Assembly: GCF_005166025.1 (NCBI RefSeq) | Contig: NZ_CP028923.1 | Span: forward strand, 62,001-126,000 | Direction of reading: 5' to 3' | From: Mangrovivirga cuniculi | GTDB taxonomy: Bacteria > Bacteroidota > Bacteroidia > Cytophagales > Cyclobacteriaceae | Length of the DNA: 64,000 bases | Part shown: positions 36,269 through 45,986 of the stretch, piece after piece | How positions within the stretch are numbered: the stretch's first letter is position 1 | How the letters are laid out: each line of letters starts with the position of its first letter | Translations under genes and position numbers: made by a program | Notes under the pieces: generated by a model | The model's input: the letters and a program-made list of their open reading frames with translations, nothing else | The model's database searches: none | Told to the model about the DNA's origin: nothing

Positions 36269-36841
36269 TTACATATTTATGGCCTCAACTTCTTTTACCT
36301 CCGGCATCATACGCTGAAGTAAATTTTCGATTCCTGCTTTTAAAGTAACTGTGCTGGAAGGACATCCTGAACAAGCACCTTGTAAAATCACTTTAACTAC
36401 TCCATCTTTAAAAGAATGGAATGTGATTGCACCCCCGTCTCCTTCAACTGCAGGCTTAATATATTCATCAAGAATCATCATGATCTTTTCATCATAAGGA
36501 GATTTCTCTACCTCTTCTTCATCTTGCAATGCTTCAGGTGTAAGAATAGGTTCTCCGCTTTCAAGATGACCTTTAATCAAGGATTTGATCTCATTCTGAA
36601 TCTCTACCCAATCTTTATCTTCAGGTTTTGTTATAGTCACAAAATTTGACATATAAAAAACTCTGTCTACATAAGGTAATTCAAAAAGTTTTTTTGCCAA
36701 CGGTGCATGCTTTGCTGACTCTGCATCAGGGAAATCCAAACTTTCACCTGCAGGTAATAGCATAATGTTAGCTACGAATTTCATGGAGTTGGGATTAGGA
36801 TTAGCCTCCATGTATATATTGATCACTTCTTGAGTTTGCAT
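36269..36841 (-). CDS. Nfu-type iron-sulfur cluster scaffold protein
   Basis: 190 aa with an N-terminal Nfu domain (NPNSMKFVANIML, 15-95) and a C-terminal NifU-like domain with the cluster-binding CSGCPSS motif (about 155-161). It carries and delivers 4Fe-4S clusters. The domain order is as in mitochondrial NFU1. Terminator downstream; upstream gene is the symporter. Confidence 0.92.
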   Translation of the reverse strand: MQTQEVINIYMEANPNPNSMKFVANIMLLPAGESLDFPDAESAKHAPLAKKLFELPYVDRVFYMSNFVTITKPEDKDWVEIQNEIKSLIKGHLESGEPILTPEALQDEEEVEKSPYDEKIMMILDEYIKPAVEGDGGAITFHSFKDGVVKVILQGACSGCPSSTVTLKAGIENLLQRMMPEVKEVEAINM

Positions 36842-36889
36842 ATTTTAATACTTATCTATTAATTCCTTTTATTGCCACTAACGAAAATA

Positions 36890-38329
36890 TCAATCATGGG
36901 TTTCCGAATTTTCCAATGGCCCTTCGCTACTGGCTACCAACGTAGCCACTGTTGCATCACCTGTCACGTTGACTACAGTTCTGAACATGTCCAGAATACG
37001 GTCAACCGGGAAAATAATTGCAACCCAGGCAGGATTTAACCCGACAGAATTTAATACAATGATCATCATAACTAATCCTGCACTAGGAACAGCTGCTGAT
37101 CCGATAGAAGCTAAAGTGGCAGTCAGTACAATGGTTAACTGTTGCCCGAGGGACAAATCAACCATATGTAACTGAGCCAGAAAAACCACAGCTATTGCCT
37201 GGTACATACTCGTACCATCCATATTTACAGTTGCTCCAATTGGAAGCACAAAACTTGATATCTTTTTTGGGACCCCCACATTGTCTTCTACACATTCCAT
37301 CGTTACCGGCAGGGTAGCTGCACTACTCGACGTTGAAAAAGCTAAGAACTGGGCAGGGCTTATTCTTCTTAAAAAGCTCTTAAAACTTAGTTTTTTAACC
37401 AAAGCAGAAACTACCAGAGGATAAAGGAAGATTAAAAACAGCAATCCGAATAACAATGTAAGTGAATAGGATCCGAGTCCCTTAAATATTTGAAATACTT
37501 CAGCCGGTGTATCTGCCATTTTAGATATAACTCCAGCTAAAAGTGCGAAAACGAAGAAAGGTGCAGCTTTCATGGTTAAATCAACCATTTTAAGTATTAC
37601 CTCATTGGCTCCATTTACAAAATCAGTTACTCCTTTAACTTTTTCGTTGGGCAATAGCGCCAGGGTTATCCCAAAAAATAAGGCAAAAAAGATCACCTGT
37701 AACATACCACTATTGGTGCCAAATGCAGCAAAAATATTTTCAGGCACCATATCCACGAAAAATTGTAAGGGCCCCTGGTCAGCAGTTTGATCAGCAGACT
37801 GAGATAATTCCTGTACTCGTTCATCAGAACTTTCAGTTGCCTGTTGTAAGGAATCAATCTCTCCTTCACCCATGGCTTCCGAAACCAGGTTTGCATATTT
37901 TTGCTCTTCAAGGAAAGATCGGCCATCTTTTGGACGGGGAACATCAGGATTATCCTTCACCCACAATTCGTATTTTATTCTGTTTTTAACCCGCTGATCT
38001 TCATCGACAAAATCACCTGGCTTTACAAGGTTTACCAAAATCAACCCAAGACCTACAGCAACCACCGTGGTGGTTAAGTAAAAACCAATAGTTTTAGCCC
38101 CTAACCTTCCCAGATTAGAAATATCATTTAAGCTCGACACTCCACTGATAATGGATAACAACACCAATGGAACTGCAATAGCTTTTAATATTCTAATAAA
38201 AATTTTACCGAAGGGATCGATCCAGTCAATGGTAAATTGATTCCATCCAAAATGACTGGAAACAAATGCCCAGATAATACCTAGTACAAGGCCAATGATA
38301 ATTTTAATATGTAAAGGGAGCTTCTTCAT
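36890..38329 (-). CDS. Dicarboxylate/amino acid:cation symporter (DAACS family)
   Basis: 479 aa with eight transmembrane helices and two re-entrant loops. FSTSSSAATLPVT is the serine-rich HP1 tip and GATVNMDGTSMYQ the NMDGT cation site. A charged insertion of about 70 residues (125-195) sits between TM3 and TM4. It imports glutamate, aspartate or C4-dicarboxylates with Na+ or H+; the exact substrate is unknown. It begins 25 bp after the aroC stop and shares its strand. Confidence 0.9.
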   Translation of the reverse strand: MKKLPLHIKIIIGLVLGIIWAFVSSHFGWNQFTIDWIDPFGKIFIRILKAIAVPLVLLSIISGVSSLNDISNLGRLGAKTIGFYLTTTVVAVGLGLILVNLVKPGDFVDEDQRVKNRIKYELWVKDNPDVPRPKDGRSFLEEQKYANLVSEAMGEGEIDSLQQATESSDERVQELSQSADQTADQGPLQFFVDMVPENIFAAFGTNSGMLQVIFFALFFGITLALLPNEKVKGVTDFVNGANEVILKMVDLTMKAAPFFVFALLAGVISKMADTPAEVFQIFKGLGSYSLTLLFGLLFLIFLYPLVVSALVKKLSFKSFLRRISPAQFLAFSTSSSAATLPVTMECVEDNVGVPKKISSFVLPIGATVNMDGTSMYQAIAVVFLAQLHMVDLSLGQQLTIVLTATLASIGSAAVPSAGLVMMIIVLNSVGLNPAWVAIIFPVDRILDMFRTVVNVTGDATVATLVASSEGPLENSETHD

Positions 38330-38354
38330 TTTAAAAAATTTAAGATCTTCTTAA

Positions 38355-39433
38355 CTATATTTTTCGGGTTCTGTTTATCAATATATTATCTGCAATAACA
38401 AGAGCTGCCATTGCTTCTACGATTGGCACAGCACGTGGCAATACACATGGATCATGCCTTCCTTTTCCACTAACTGTCGTTTCATTTCCGGATTGATCAA
38501 TACTCTTTTGATCTTTCATTATAGTAGCCACAGGCTTAAACGCAACATTGAAGTAAACATCTTCACCATTACTTATTCCCCCTGAATTCCACCTGAGTGA
38601 TTAGTATGTGTTCGGATCTTTCCGTCTTCATCTTTATAGAATTCATCATTATGTTCTGATCCCAGCATTGACACCCCATCAAAACCACTACCATATTCAA
38701 ATCCTTTCACTGCATTGATACTTAACATTGCATGTCCAAGATTAGCATGCAATCGGTCAAATACTGGTTCACCAAGGCCAACAGGCACATTTCGAATCAC
38801 ACCAGTCACAACACCACCGATGGTATCCCTGCTTTTTCTAACTTCATCTATCCTGTCAATCATTTTAACAGCCATATTCTCGTCAGGGCATCGAACGATG
38901 TTATCATCGATTTTAGAAAGATCCAGTTCTTTGTAGCTCTTGTCTAATTTTAAATCTCCAACGCAGGACACATAAGCTTTAATATCAATCCCATATTGTT
39001 TTAATAACAACTGGGCCACTGCCCCTGCCGCTACTCTTGCAGCGGTTTCACGTGCACTACTACGACCACCTCCGCGGTAATCGCGGACACCAAACTTTTC
39101 CTGGTAGGTGTAATCTGCATGGGAAGGCCTGAACTTTTCAGCTATGTGACTATAATCTTTACTACGCTGATTACTATTAGGAATGAAAAGAGCAATTGGC
39201 ATTCCGGTTGTCACACCATCAAACACTCCACTTTTAACTTCGAAAAGATCTTCTTCACGACGTTGAGTAGTTATTTTGGATTGTCCGGGTTTTCTTCGTT
39301 GTAATTGCAATTGAATGAATTCCTCATCAAAAGTAACACCAGCAGGACAGCCGTCAATGACTACTCCTACTCCCGATCCATGTGACTCACCATAAGTTGT
39401 TATCTTAAACAACTTGCCAAAACTATTACCCAT
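38355..39433 (-). CDS. aroC: Chorismate synthase, frameshifted near its 3' end in this sequence
   Basis: The frame from 39433 encodes 286 residues with [23 protein letters not shown] and the start of NHSGGIQGG, then meets a premature TAA at 38573. The missing C-terminus ([14 protein letters not shown] to NRTRKI) continues in the next frame to a TAG at 38355. At 38578-38582 five G (coding strand) stand where six are expected; restoring one gives a normal 359-aa protein. Chorismate synthase makes chorismate from EPSP with reduced FMN and is normally needed for aromatic amino acids, so a real loss is unlikely. See finding on homopolymer errors. Confidence 0.9.
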
Positions 39434-39508
39434 TTTGATTGATTATGATAAAATGAGTTGCAAAATAAAGACAAAAAGCTAAAAAATCGAAAAAGGAGGC
39501 CGTTAATG

Positions 39509-40960
39509 TCAGGATTTAAACATAAACCAGCCTGCAAAAGCCAATAGCAAGATAGCCAGTCCATTAAAAATATATGGAATCACGTCATCAAATCCATCTC
39601 GCGATTTCAGGTCGTTTTGAGATTGACCAATAAGATCATAAAATGAATCTAATGCTTTAGAAGAAATCTCCCTGTCTACCAGACTTTCACCTGTAACAAT
39701 AATACTGATATCAGATTTTAGAGTGTCATATTTTTCTTTTACCGGATCGAAATAAACCCATGAAAAGTAATCACTCATATCGTACTCACCAGGAACTTGT
39801 GGAATACCAAAGTAACTGTAAGAAGCATTTCCAATTACAGAGTTACCTCTTCTTATAATATTTCTTGATTCTTCCGGATCAAAAAGATCCAGTTTTTTAT
39901 CCATCTCAGGATTTAACTTTATACCGGCAATGTTACCTTCACCTTCAATAGTAATGTTATACTTAAAGCTTTCACCGGTCTCTAATGTCTTTTTATTAAT
40001 GGATTCTTCCAGTCTGAAAACCCCAACACTTACTTCATTTTTTAAAGGATGGTCAGGTAACGGTTTAACTTTGATGGTTTTTGGCTTACTTTTATAGGTC
40101 TTTATCTCAGCTTTTCTGCTTGGGCCGAAACTAAAAAAGCTCCGGTTTTTGGCAATTTTAGATTTTTGCATGTCAAATTCGACCGCAGGTATCTCAATAT
40201 TTTCCTCCGTCAAAGGATAAAAAGTTGCCTCAAAAAGATCATATCGATAATACGGCTTTCCATTTATAGAAACCCTGTCCTCCTGGATTTGCCTAATATC
40301 AAAGTTTTCTTCCCAGCTATTTTCTGGTTTGATCACTTTTTGGATTTCTGACAATTGCTGATCCATCTCATGCCAGCTTAACGGTGCTTTATTAGCCAGT
40401 GCTACATAAAATGAAAATCGCATATGAAACCCTTCCCCTACATAGACTTCGTCTTTATCTGTAGTCACAGCAACGAAAGCATCATCCTCCAACTCGATAA
40501 ATTCAGGTTCCTGACGATTTGGAGACCTATCTCCAAAAATATCACTGAAGGGGTCATAATATTGCTGTTGCTTTTTCGGTCCAACTTTAACAGTCTTTCC
40601 CGAAACAGGGATATTTTCTCCGTTGGCTTTTATGGTAAAATCAGGAACCCTGAAAGTCCCTTCTTTTTGAGGAAGATAGTTTTGAGTTATGCTAAAAGTA
40701 CGTGTAACCTGGGAGTTGACAATCGTTGTAGATGAGCTTCTTGATGTGCCTCGTTTGATAAATCCCGGAATTTCCGGAAATCCGCTTAAATTTCTTACCT
40801 GTCCATCCTGAACAGATACTGTTATTGTGAACATTTCATTTAATGCCACCTCACTCTTCCCTAGCTCCACTTTTATATCCTGAGCGACTATTTCAGGCCC
40901 AAAACACAAAAAAATAAGAACAAATAAATACTTTAATATTTTTCCCGACGTTCTTAGCAT
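39509..40960 (-). CDS. batD: BatD-family protein
   Basis: 483 aa with a signal peptide, an extracytoplasmic beta-rich domain (VELGKSEVALNEMFTITV, SITQNYLPQKEGTF) and a single C-terminal transmembrane helix (VIPYIFNGLAILLLAFAGWF). This matches BatD, part of the Bat aerotolerance system. No batA, batB, batC or batE is adjacent, so it is either a stand-alone paralogue or separated from the main cluster. Confidence 0.82.
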   Translation of the reverse strand: MLRTSGKILKYLFVLIFLCFGPEIVAQDIKVELGKSEVALNEMFTITVSVQDGQVRNLSGFPEIPGFIKRGTSRSSSTTIVNSQVTRTFSITQNYLPQKEGTFRVPDFTIKANGENIPVSGKTVKVGPKKQQQYYDPFSDIFGDRSPNRQEPEFIELEDDAFVAVTTDKDEVYVGEGFHMRFSFYVALANKAPLSWHEMDQQLSEIQKVIKPENSWEENFDIRQIQEDRVSINGKPYYRYDLFEATFYPLTEENIEIPAVEFDMQKSKIAKNRSFFSFGPSRKAEIKTYKSKPKTIKVKPLPDHPLKNEVSVGVFRLEESINKKTLETGESFKYNITIEGEGNIAGIKLNPEMDKKLDLFDPEESRNIIRRGNSVIGNASYSYFGIPQVPGEYDMSDYFSWVYFDPVKEKYDTLKSDISIIVTGESLVDREISSKALDSFYDLIGQSQNDLKSRDGFDDVIPYIFNGLAILLLAFAGWFMFKS

Positions 40961-41081
40961 GTATAATGATCGATCAATTTATTACTTCTCAAAGTTATCC
41001 TAAAGTTTTAAAATGATTAAAAAAATCGTAAATTATACTGATTGACTTAACAAAAATTAACCCCTAAAACGATATTTGCCC

Positions 41082-41270
41082 ATGAAAATGCTAGAGTACG
41101 TTAAAACGATCTTGTCAAAAGTAAGTTTTAACCGCGAACTATTTGAAAAGGAGTTAAAAAAAGCATTAAACATGTTATTGCCACGAGAAATACACCAGTT
41201 AAAAAAATGGTGTTACCGTAGATTTTACACTAAATACCCTTTAGTACTTCAAAAAGTTTTTGTTAAATAA
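41082..41270 (+). CDS. Small basic protein, MLEYVKTILSKVSF type
   Basis: 62 aa from ATG 41082 (MKMLEYVKTIL); an ATG two codons upstream is also possible. Basic and helical, with LFEKELKKALNML and a single Cys. It has a bidirectional terminator immediately downstream and stands alone. From memory such proteins occur in Cytophagales; I cannot verify it here. Function unknown. Confidence 0.55.
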   Translation: MKMLEYVKTILSKVSFNRELFEKELKKALNMLLPREIHQLKKWCYRRFYTKYPLVLQKVFVK

Positions 41271-41276
41271 AGATAT

Positions 41277-41303
41277 AAAAGCTACCTCCGGGTAGCTTTT
41301 TTT
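41277..41303. terminator. Bidirectional terminator between the small protein and queG
   Basis: AAAAGCTACC/GGTAGCTTTT with a 4-nt TCCG loop, followed by a T run on the plus strand and T on the minus strand. It adjoins the queG stop at 41302. Confidence 0.85.
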
Positions 41304-42243
41304 ATTGATCTTTCTTTATAAATTCAATATTTCTTTTCAACCCACTGTACTTAGTTCTCTTAACAGGCGATTTCCTAAAAACTTCATTAAATATTTCTTT
41401 GGTCATTTCCTGCCATTCCTGCCTGGTGGCATTTTGAATAAAATCATTTGGGAGAAAATCTTTTTCATTATGTGGAGTAGAAAACCTGTTCCATGGGCAA
41501 ACTTCCTGACATATATCACAACCAAAGATCCAATCATTCATTTTATTGGAAAATTCGGCGGGGATATCATCTTTGAGCTCAATTGTCAGGTAGGAAATAC
41601 ATTTACTACCGTCTACAACTCCTGATTCGGGAATTGCATCAGTCGGGCAAGCATCCATACACGCAGTACAAGTACCACAATAATCTTTTGTAGGGGCATC
41701 AGGAATTAACTCAAGATCAATGATCAGCTCTGCAAGAAAAAAATAACTTCCCATCGAACGGTTTAGCAATAGACTGTTTTTTCCAACCCAGCCGATGCCA
41801 CTTTTCTCAGCCCAGGAACGTTCCATCACAGGAGCAGAATCGACAAATACCCGACCGTCCACATCACCTACTTCTTTTTTAAGGTCGTGAACTAACTCCC
41901 GAAGCTTATCTTTAACTACATAATGATAATCTTTGCCATAGGCATAGCGAGCTATTTTATAAGAATCAGTTCGTTGGTGATTATCTTCAGGAGGAAAATA
42001 ATTATAAATCAGACTTACCACACTCTTGGCTCCGGGAACTAATAAAGTCGGGTCAAGCCGTTTATCAAAGTGGTTTTCAAGATAAGACATTTTTCCCTGG
42101 TAGCCTCTTTTCAGCCATTCTTCAAGCCGGCCAGCTTCAGATTCCAGAAACTCAGCTTTTGATACACCACAAAATGAAAAGCCATGATCCGAAGCAAGCT
42201 TTTTAAGTATTTCAGTATTTTTTACTGTTTTATTGCTACTCAT
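41302..42243 (-). CDS. queG: Epoxyqueuosine reductase
   Basis: 313 aa. Two 4Fe-4S motifs are visible: [15 protein letters not shown] (about 187-201) and [11 protein letters not shown] (about 240-250). It performs the last step in queuosine biosynthesis on tRNA, using cobalamin. Its start overlaps the ruvB end by 8 bp. Confidence 0.95.
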   Translation of the reverse strand: MSSNKTVKNTEILKKLASDHGFSFCGVSKAEFLESEAGRLEEWLKRGYQGKMSYLENHFDKRLDPTLLVPGAKSVVSLIYNYFPPEDNHQRTDSYKIARYAYGKDYHYVVKDKLRELVHDLKKEVGDVDGRVFVDSAPVMERSWAEKSGIGWVGKNSLLLNRSMGSYFFLAELIIDLELIPDAPTKDYCGTCTACMDACPTDAIPESGVVDGSKCISYLTIELKDDIPAEFSNKMNDWIFGCDICQEVCPWNRFSTPHNEKDFLPNDFIQNATRQEWQEMTKEIFNEVFRKSPVKRTKYSGLKRNIEFIKKDQ

Positions 42244-43273
42244 CTGAATCGAATAAACTTCCTAGTCTACCCGGCATAGTAATATTGAGGTGCTTGTATG
42301 CAAGTGGAGTTGCTTGCCTTCCTCTTGCTGTTCTTTTAATATATCCTTCCTGGATCAGGAATGGTTCGTATACTTCCTCTATGGTCTCTCCATCTTCACC
42401 GCAAGCTGTTGCGATTGTAGTAATACCAACCGGCCCGCCGTTAAATTTCTCTATGATGGTCAGTAGTATCCGGTTGTCCATCAGGTCAAGGCCATTTTTA
42501 TCTACCTCCAGGGCATTAAGAGCCATTTCCGCAATTCCTTTGGTGATTGTTCCATCACCTTTCACCTGTGCAAAATCCCTCGTTCTTCTTAACAGGTTAT
42601 TAGCAATTCTCGGTGTACCTCTGCTTCTTCCGGCAATTTCGACGGCTGCATTATCTTCTATCGGTGTAGAGAGAATACCTGCAGAACGCTGAACTATAGT
42701 TTTCAGCATTTCAGCATCGTAATATTCAAGCCTGGCATTAATACCAAACCTGGCTCTTAGTGGTGAGGTTAATAAACCCGACCTTGTAGTCGCCCCAATT
42801 AATGTAAATGGATTAAGAGTGATCTGTACTGTACGGGCGGATGGCCCACTATCCAGCATGATATCTATTTTGTAATCCTCCATAGCTGAGTACAGATACT
42901 CCTCTACAATTGGATTTAACCTATGGATCTCATCAATAAATAAAACGTCATTGGGCTCCAGGTTGGTTAATAATCCTGCAAGGTCACTGGGCTTATCTAA
43001 CACAGGACCGGAACTGATCTTTATATTCGCCCCAAGTTCATTTGAAATAATATGTGAAAGAGTCGTCTTTCCCAGACCGGGAGGGCCATGTAGTAAAACA
43101 TGATCCAGTGCTTCTTCTCTCTTCCTCGCAGCCTCAACAAAAATCTTAATGTTTTCAACTACTTTCCGTTGCCCGGTAAAATCCTCAAAAGACAATGGTC
43201 TCAATGCCTTTTCAATTTCCTTATCTCCGGGGCTTAAAAAATTCTTATCTGGCTGTAAATATTCCTCTCTCAT
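42236..43273 (-). CDS. ruvB: Holliday junction branch migration helicase RuvB
   Basis: 345 aa AAA+ motor. Walker [10 protein letters not shown], Walker [10 protein letters not shown], sensor I GATTRSG, arginine finger region LRARFG, and the C-terminal winged helix ([11 protein letters not shown]). Works with RuvA to move Holliday junctions. Transcribed with queG; a -7-like box TACTTTTG (minus strand, 43297-43304) lies just upstream. Confidence 0.97.
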   Translation of the reverse strand: MREEYLQPDKNFLSPGDKEIEKALRPLSFEDFTGQRKVVENIKIFVEAARKREEALDHVLLHGPPGLGKTTLSHIISNELGANIKISSGPVLDKPSDLAGLLTNLEPNDVLFIDEIHRLNPIVEEYLYSAMEDYKIDIMLDSGPSARTVQITLNPFTLIGATTRSGLLTSPLRARFGINARLEYYDAEMLKTIVQRSAGILSTPIEDNAAVEIAGRSRGTPRIANNLLRRTRDFAQVKGDGTITKGIAEMALNALEVDKNGLDLMDNRILLTIIEKFNGGPVGITTIATACGEDGETIEEVYEPFLIQEGYIKRTARGRQATPLAYKHLNITMPGRLGSLFDSDE

Positions 43274-43365
43274 TCCTAACAGGATTCTCTATTATACAAA
43301 AGTAAGCAACTAAGCAGGATTTTCATAAATTGACTTGTAAATTGCAACATAATTGCAAAAAGAAA

Positions 43366-44406
43366 ATGATCAACAACCGAATTAAAAACGCGATATATAC
43401 TGTTGTATTGCTTGTAGCTATCTTTGCTGTCTATCAATGCCGTAATCAGGAAAAGACTGACACCAAAACAAATTTAGTAGCTGTTACAGGCAAAACCATG
43501 GGTACGTATTATAATATAAAGTACCTTGATAGTCTTGAGAGAAACTTCAAACCCATAATTGACTCCACCCTGGAGGTATTTAATGAAAGTTTATCAACGT
43601 ATATCCAGGATTCAGAGATCAGCGTATTTAACAGGCAGGATTCACTGAATTTTGATCTTCCTTATTTTTATCCTGTTTTAAAAAGATCCGAAATAATTCA
43701 CCGGAAAACAAATGGAGCTTTTGATCCTACGGTCATGCCTTTAGTAAGCCTCTGGGGTTTTGGACCTGATGAAATGGCAAATGTTGATAGTGCCGATATC
43801 GAAAAAGCACTCGATAGGGTGGGTTTCGATATGATCAGATATACTGAAAATTATGTTGTCAAAGAAAAAGAAGGAGTCGAATTAGACTTTAGTGCTATTG
43901 CCAAAGGTTATGGAGTGGATGTGATCAGTGAATTACTTATTAATGAAGGAATAAATAATTTCTTAGTTGAAATTGGAGGTGAAGTTCGGTGTAAAGGAAT
44001 AAACCACGAAGGTGAACCCTGGGCTGTTGGTATTGACAGACCCATGGAAAATGTGGAGCAAGGAAAAAACATGAGTGCAATTGTCAAATTAAAAGATAAG
44101 GCCCTTGCAACTTCTGGTAATTACCGAAACTTTTATGTTAAAGATGGAATTAAATATGCCCATACAATCAGTCCGATTACCGGCTACCCTGTCTTTCATC
44201 AATTATTAAGTGCTTCAGTTATCGCAGATGAATGTATGACTGCAGATGCTTATGCAACGGCCTTTATGGTTTCAGGACTTGAGAAAAGTAAAGAAATAGC
44301 GGAAAGAGAAAATTTACAGGTAATCCTGATTTATAATGATCAGGAAGGAAAATATAAAACTTACGTTAGTCCTTCATTAGAAAAAAACATCAAACTAATA
44401 GATTAA
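43366..44406 (+). CDS. FAD:protein FMN transferase (ApbE family) lipoprotein
   Basis: 346 aa from ATG 43366, which begins a signal peptide with Cys in AVYQCRN; the frame is open upstream but lacks a better start. GKTMGTYYNIKY, GAFDPTVMPLVSLWGFG and VEIGGEVRCKG match ApbE, which attaches FMN covalently to threonine in NqrB, RnfG and similar proteins. Its acceptor is not in the window. Three bp before the methyltransferase. Confidence 0.92.
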   Translation: MINNRIKNAIYTVVLLVAIFAVYQCRNQEKTDTKTNLVAVTGKTMGTYYNIKYLDSLERNFKPIIDSTLEVFNESLSTYIQDSEISVFNRQDSLNFDLPYFYPVLKRSEIIHRKTNGAFDPTVMPLVSLWGFGPDEMANVDSADIEKALDRVGFDMIRYTENYVVKEKEGVELDFSAIAKGYGVDVISELLINEGINNFLVEIGGEVRCKGINHEGEPWAVGIDRPMENVEQGKNMSAIVKLKDKALATSGNYRNFYVKDGIKYAHTISPITGYPVFHQLLSASVIADECMTADAYATAFMVSGLEKSKEIAERENLQVILIYNDQEGKYKTYVSPSLEKNIKLID

Positions 44407-44409
44407 TTA

Positions 44410-45150
44410 ATGGGAAATAATAAAGAATGGTTTGATGAGTGGTTTGACTCTCCTTATTACCATATTCTATATAAACACAGAGATCACGATGAAGCCCGGT
44501 TTTTTATTGATAACCTGGCCAGGGTCCTGAATTTTAGCAATGGCGAAAAGATCTGTGATCTGGCCTGTGGCAAAGGAAGACATTCTATTTACCTCAATAA
44601 CCTGGGCCTGGATGTGACCGGACTTGATCTATCTGCTGAAAACATTGCTGAGGCGAATACATTTGCTAATGAAAGTCTAAGATTCAAAGAGCATGATATG
44701 CGTGAGACCTTTGCTGAAGAGGAATTTGATTATGTAGTCAATATGTTCACCAGCTTTGGTTACTTTAAAACGGATGACGAGGATCAGGCGGTGATCGATG
44801 CAGTGTATAAAGCTTTGAAACCAGGAGGTAAATTCGTTTTAGACTTCCTGAATCCATATACCATAATCAACAGCCTTACACCGCAAGAACATAAAAAACT
44901 TGAGGGTGTTGATTTTCATATCACAAAGGAGTTTGATGAACAAAGTTGTACTATCATAAAGGAAATCAGAATCGAAGATGATGGTGAGATACATGAATAT
45001 GAAGAAAGAGTAAAAGCAATAAGAAGAATTGAATTTCTGGATCACTTCAGAAAAGCAAATTTCAAAGTGAAAGAAATATGGGGAGATCATGATCTTTCAC
45101 CTTATGAAGCAACATCCAGCAATAGAATGATCTTTTTATTAGAGAAATAA
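44410..45150 (+). CDS. Class I SAM-dependent methyltransferase
   Basis: 246 aa. Motif I is ICDLACGKGRHSIYL, followed by LDVTGLDLS and FDYVVNMFTSFGYF. Target unknown. It lies between apbE and the ZIP gene, with 3-4 bp spacers, so they form an operon. Confidence 0.88.
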   Translation: MGNNKEWFDEWFDSPYYHILYKHRDHDEARFFIDNLARVLNFSNGEKICDLACGKGRHSIYLNNLGLDVTGLDLSAENIAEANTFANESLRFKEHDMRETFAEEEFDYVVNMFTSFGYFKTDDEDQAVIDAVYKALKPGGKFVLDFLNPYTIINSLTPQEHKKLEGVDFHITKEFDEQSCTIIKEIRIEDDGEIHEYEERVKAIRRIEFLDHFRKANFKVKEIWGDHDLSPYEATSSNRMIFLLEK

Positions 45151-45154
45151 GACA

Positions 45155-45907
45155 ATGATTTTAAACTCTGTCATTTTAATACTTTTCACGGTAGGAGCAG
45201 GATTAACTGCCTTCTATTTTGGCAAAAAGAAGCTTACTTTTTATAAACCGGCACTTACTTTTGGCGGCGCTTACCTGTTTTCTATTACCATTACTCATAT
45301 TCTCCCACAGGTCTATTACATAAATAACAGGGCCTCATTAACCTTGGGAATATTTATTTTAGGTGGGTTCTTCCTTCAACTTTTGCTGGAAAATTTATCC
45401 CAGGGAATTGAACATGGTCACAGGCATGCATTTGATATTGAAAGTAAACCTTTCCATCCAACTGCAATTTCCCTTATGATTGGACTGTGTATCCATTCCA
45501 TATTAGAAGGAACATTGATAGGAAACCCATATACTATCGGCCATCATCATGATCATGGAGATGGCAGTGTACTTATTGGAATCTTACTTCACAAAATGCC
45601 GGCAGCTTTTGCTTTGACACTGGTATTATGGGAAAGTGTCAAAAGCAGAAAAACAGCGATTATTTACCTGATCATATTTTCGATAATGTCACCGATCGGT
45701 ATGGTCTCAGAATATTGGCTCTCCCAAAATAATCTGGTTACTGCTGAAAACATGAGTTACGTATATGCTCTGGTAAGTGGAAGTTTTTTACAGATATCGA
45801 CCACTATTTTCTATGAGACCTCTCCTGAACACAAAATTAATCCTACGAGATTTATTGTTGCTTTAGCCGGTGCGGCTTTAGCGATTTTTACGGAGTTTAT
45901 ATTTTAA
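45155..45907 (+). CDS. ZIP-family metal transporter
   Basis: 250 aa with about eight transmembrane helices. Metal-site motifs: HSILEGTLIG in TM4 and LHKMPAAFAL in TM5. His-rich loops HGHRHAF and GHHHDHGDG suggest zinc or a similar divalent ion. It is the last gene of the apbE operon and has a terminator downstream. Confidence 0.9.
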   Translation: MILNSVILILFTVGAGLTAFYFGKKKLTFYKPALTFGGAYLFSITITHILPQVYYINNRASLTLGIFILGGFFLQLLLENLSQGIEHGHRHAFDIESKPFHPTAISLMIGLCIHSILEGTLIGNPYTIGHHHDHGDGSVLIGILLHKMPAAFALTLVLWESVKSRKTAIIYLIIFSIMSPIGMVSEYWLSQNNLVTAENMSYVYALVSGSFLQISTTIFYETSPEHKINPTRFIVALAGAALAIFTEFIF

Positions 45908-45932
45908 TAAAAATTACTTATTATATAATAAA

Positions 45933-45962
45933 AAAAGCCATTTCGATTGAAATGGCTTTTCT
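45933..45962. terminator. Bidirectional terminator between ZIP gene and nrdA
   Basis: The perfect 11-bp stem AAAAGCCATTT/AAATGGCTTTT with a 6-nt loop, with A and T tracts on both sides. Confidence 0.9.
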
Positions 45963-45986
45963 ATTTAAAGATGTTAATCTGCTAAA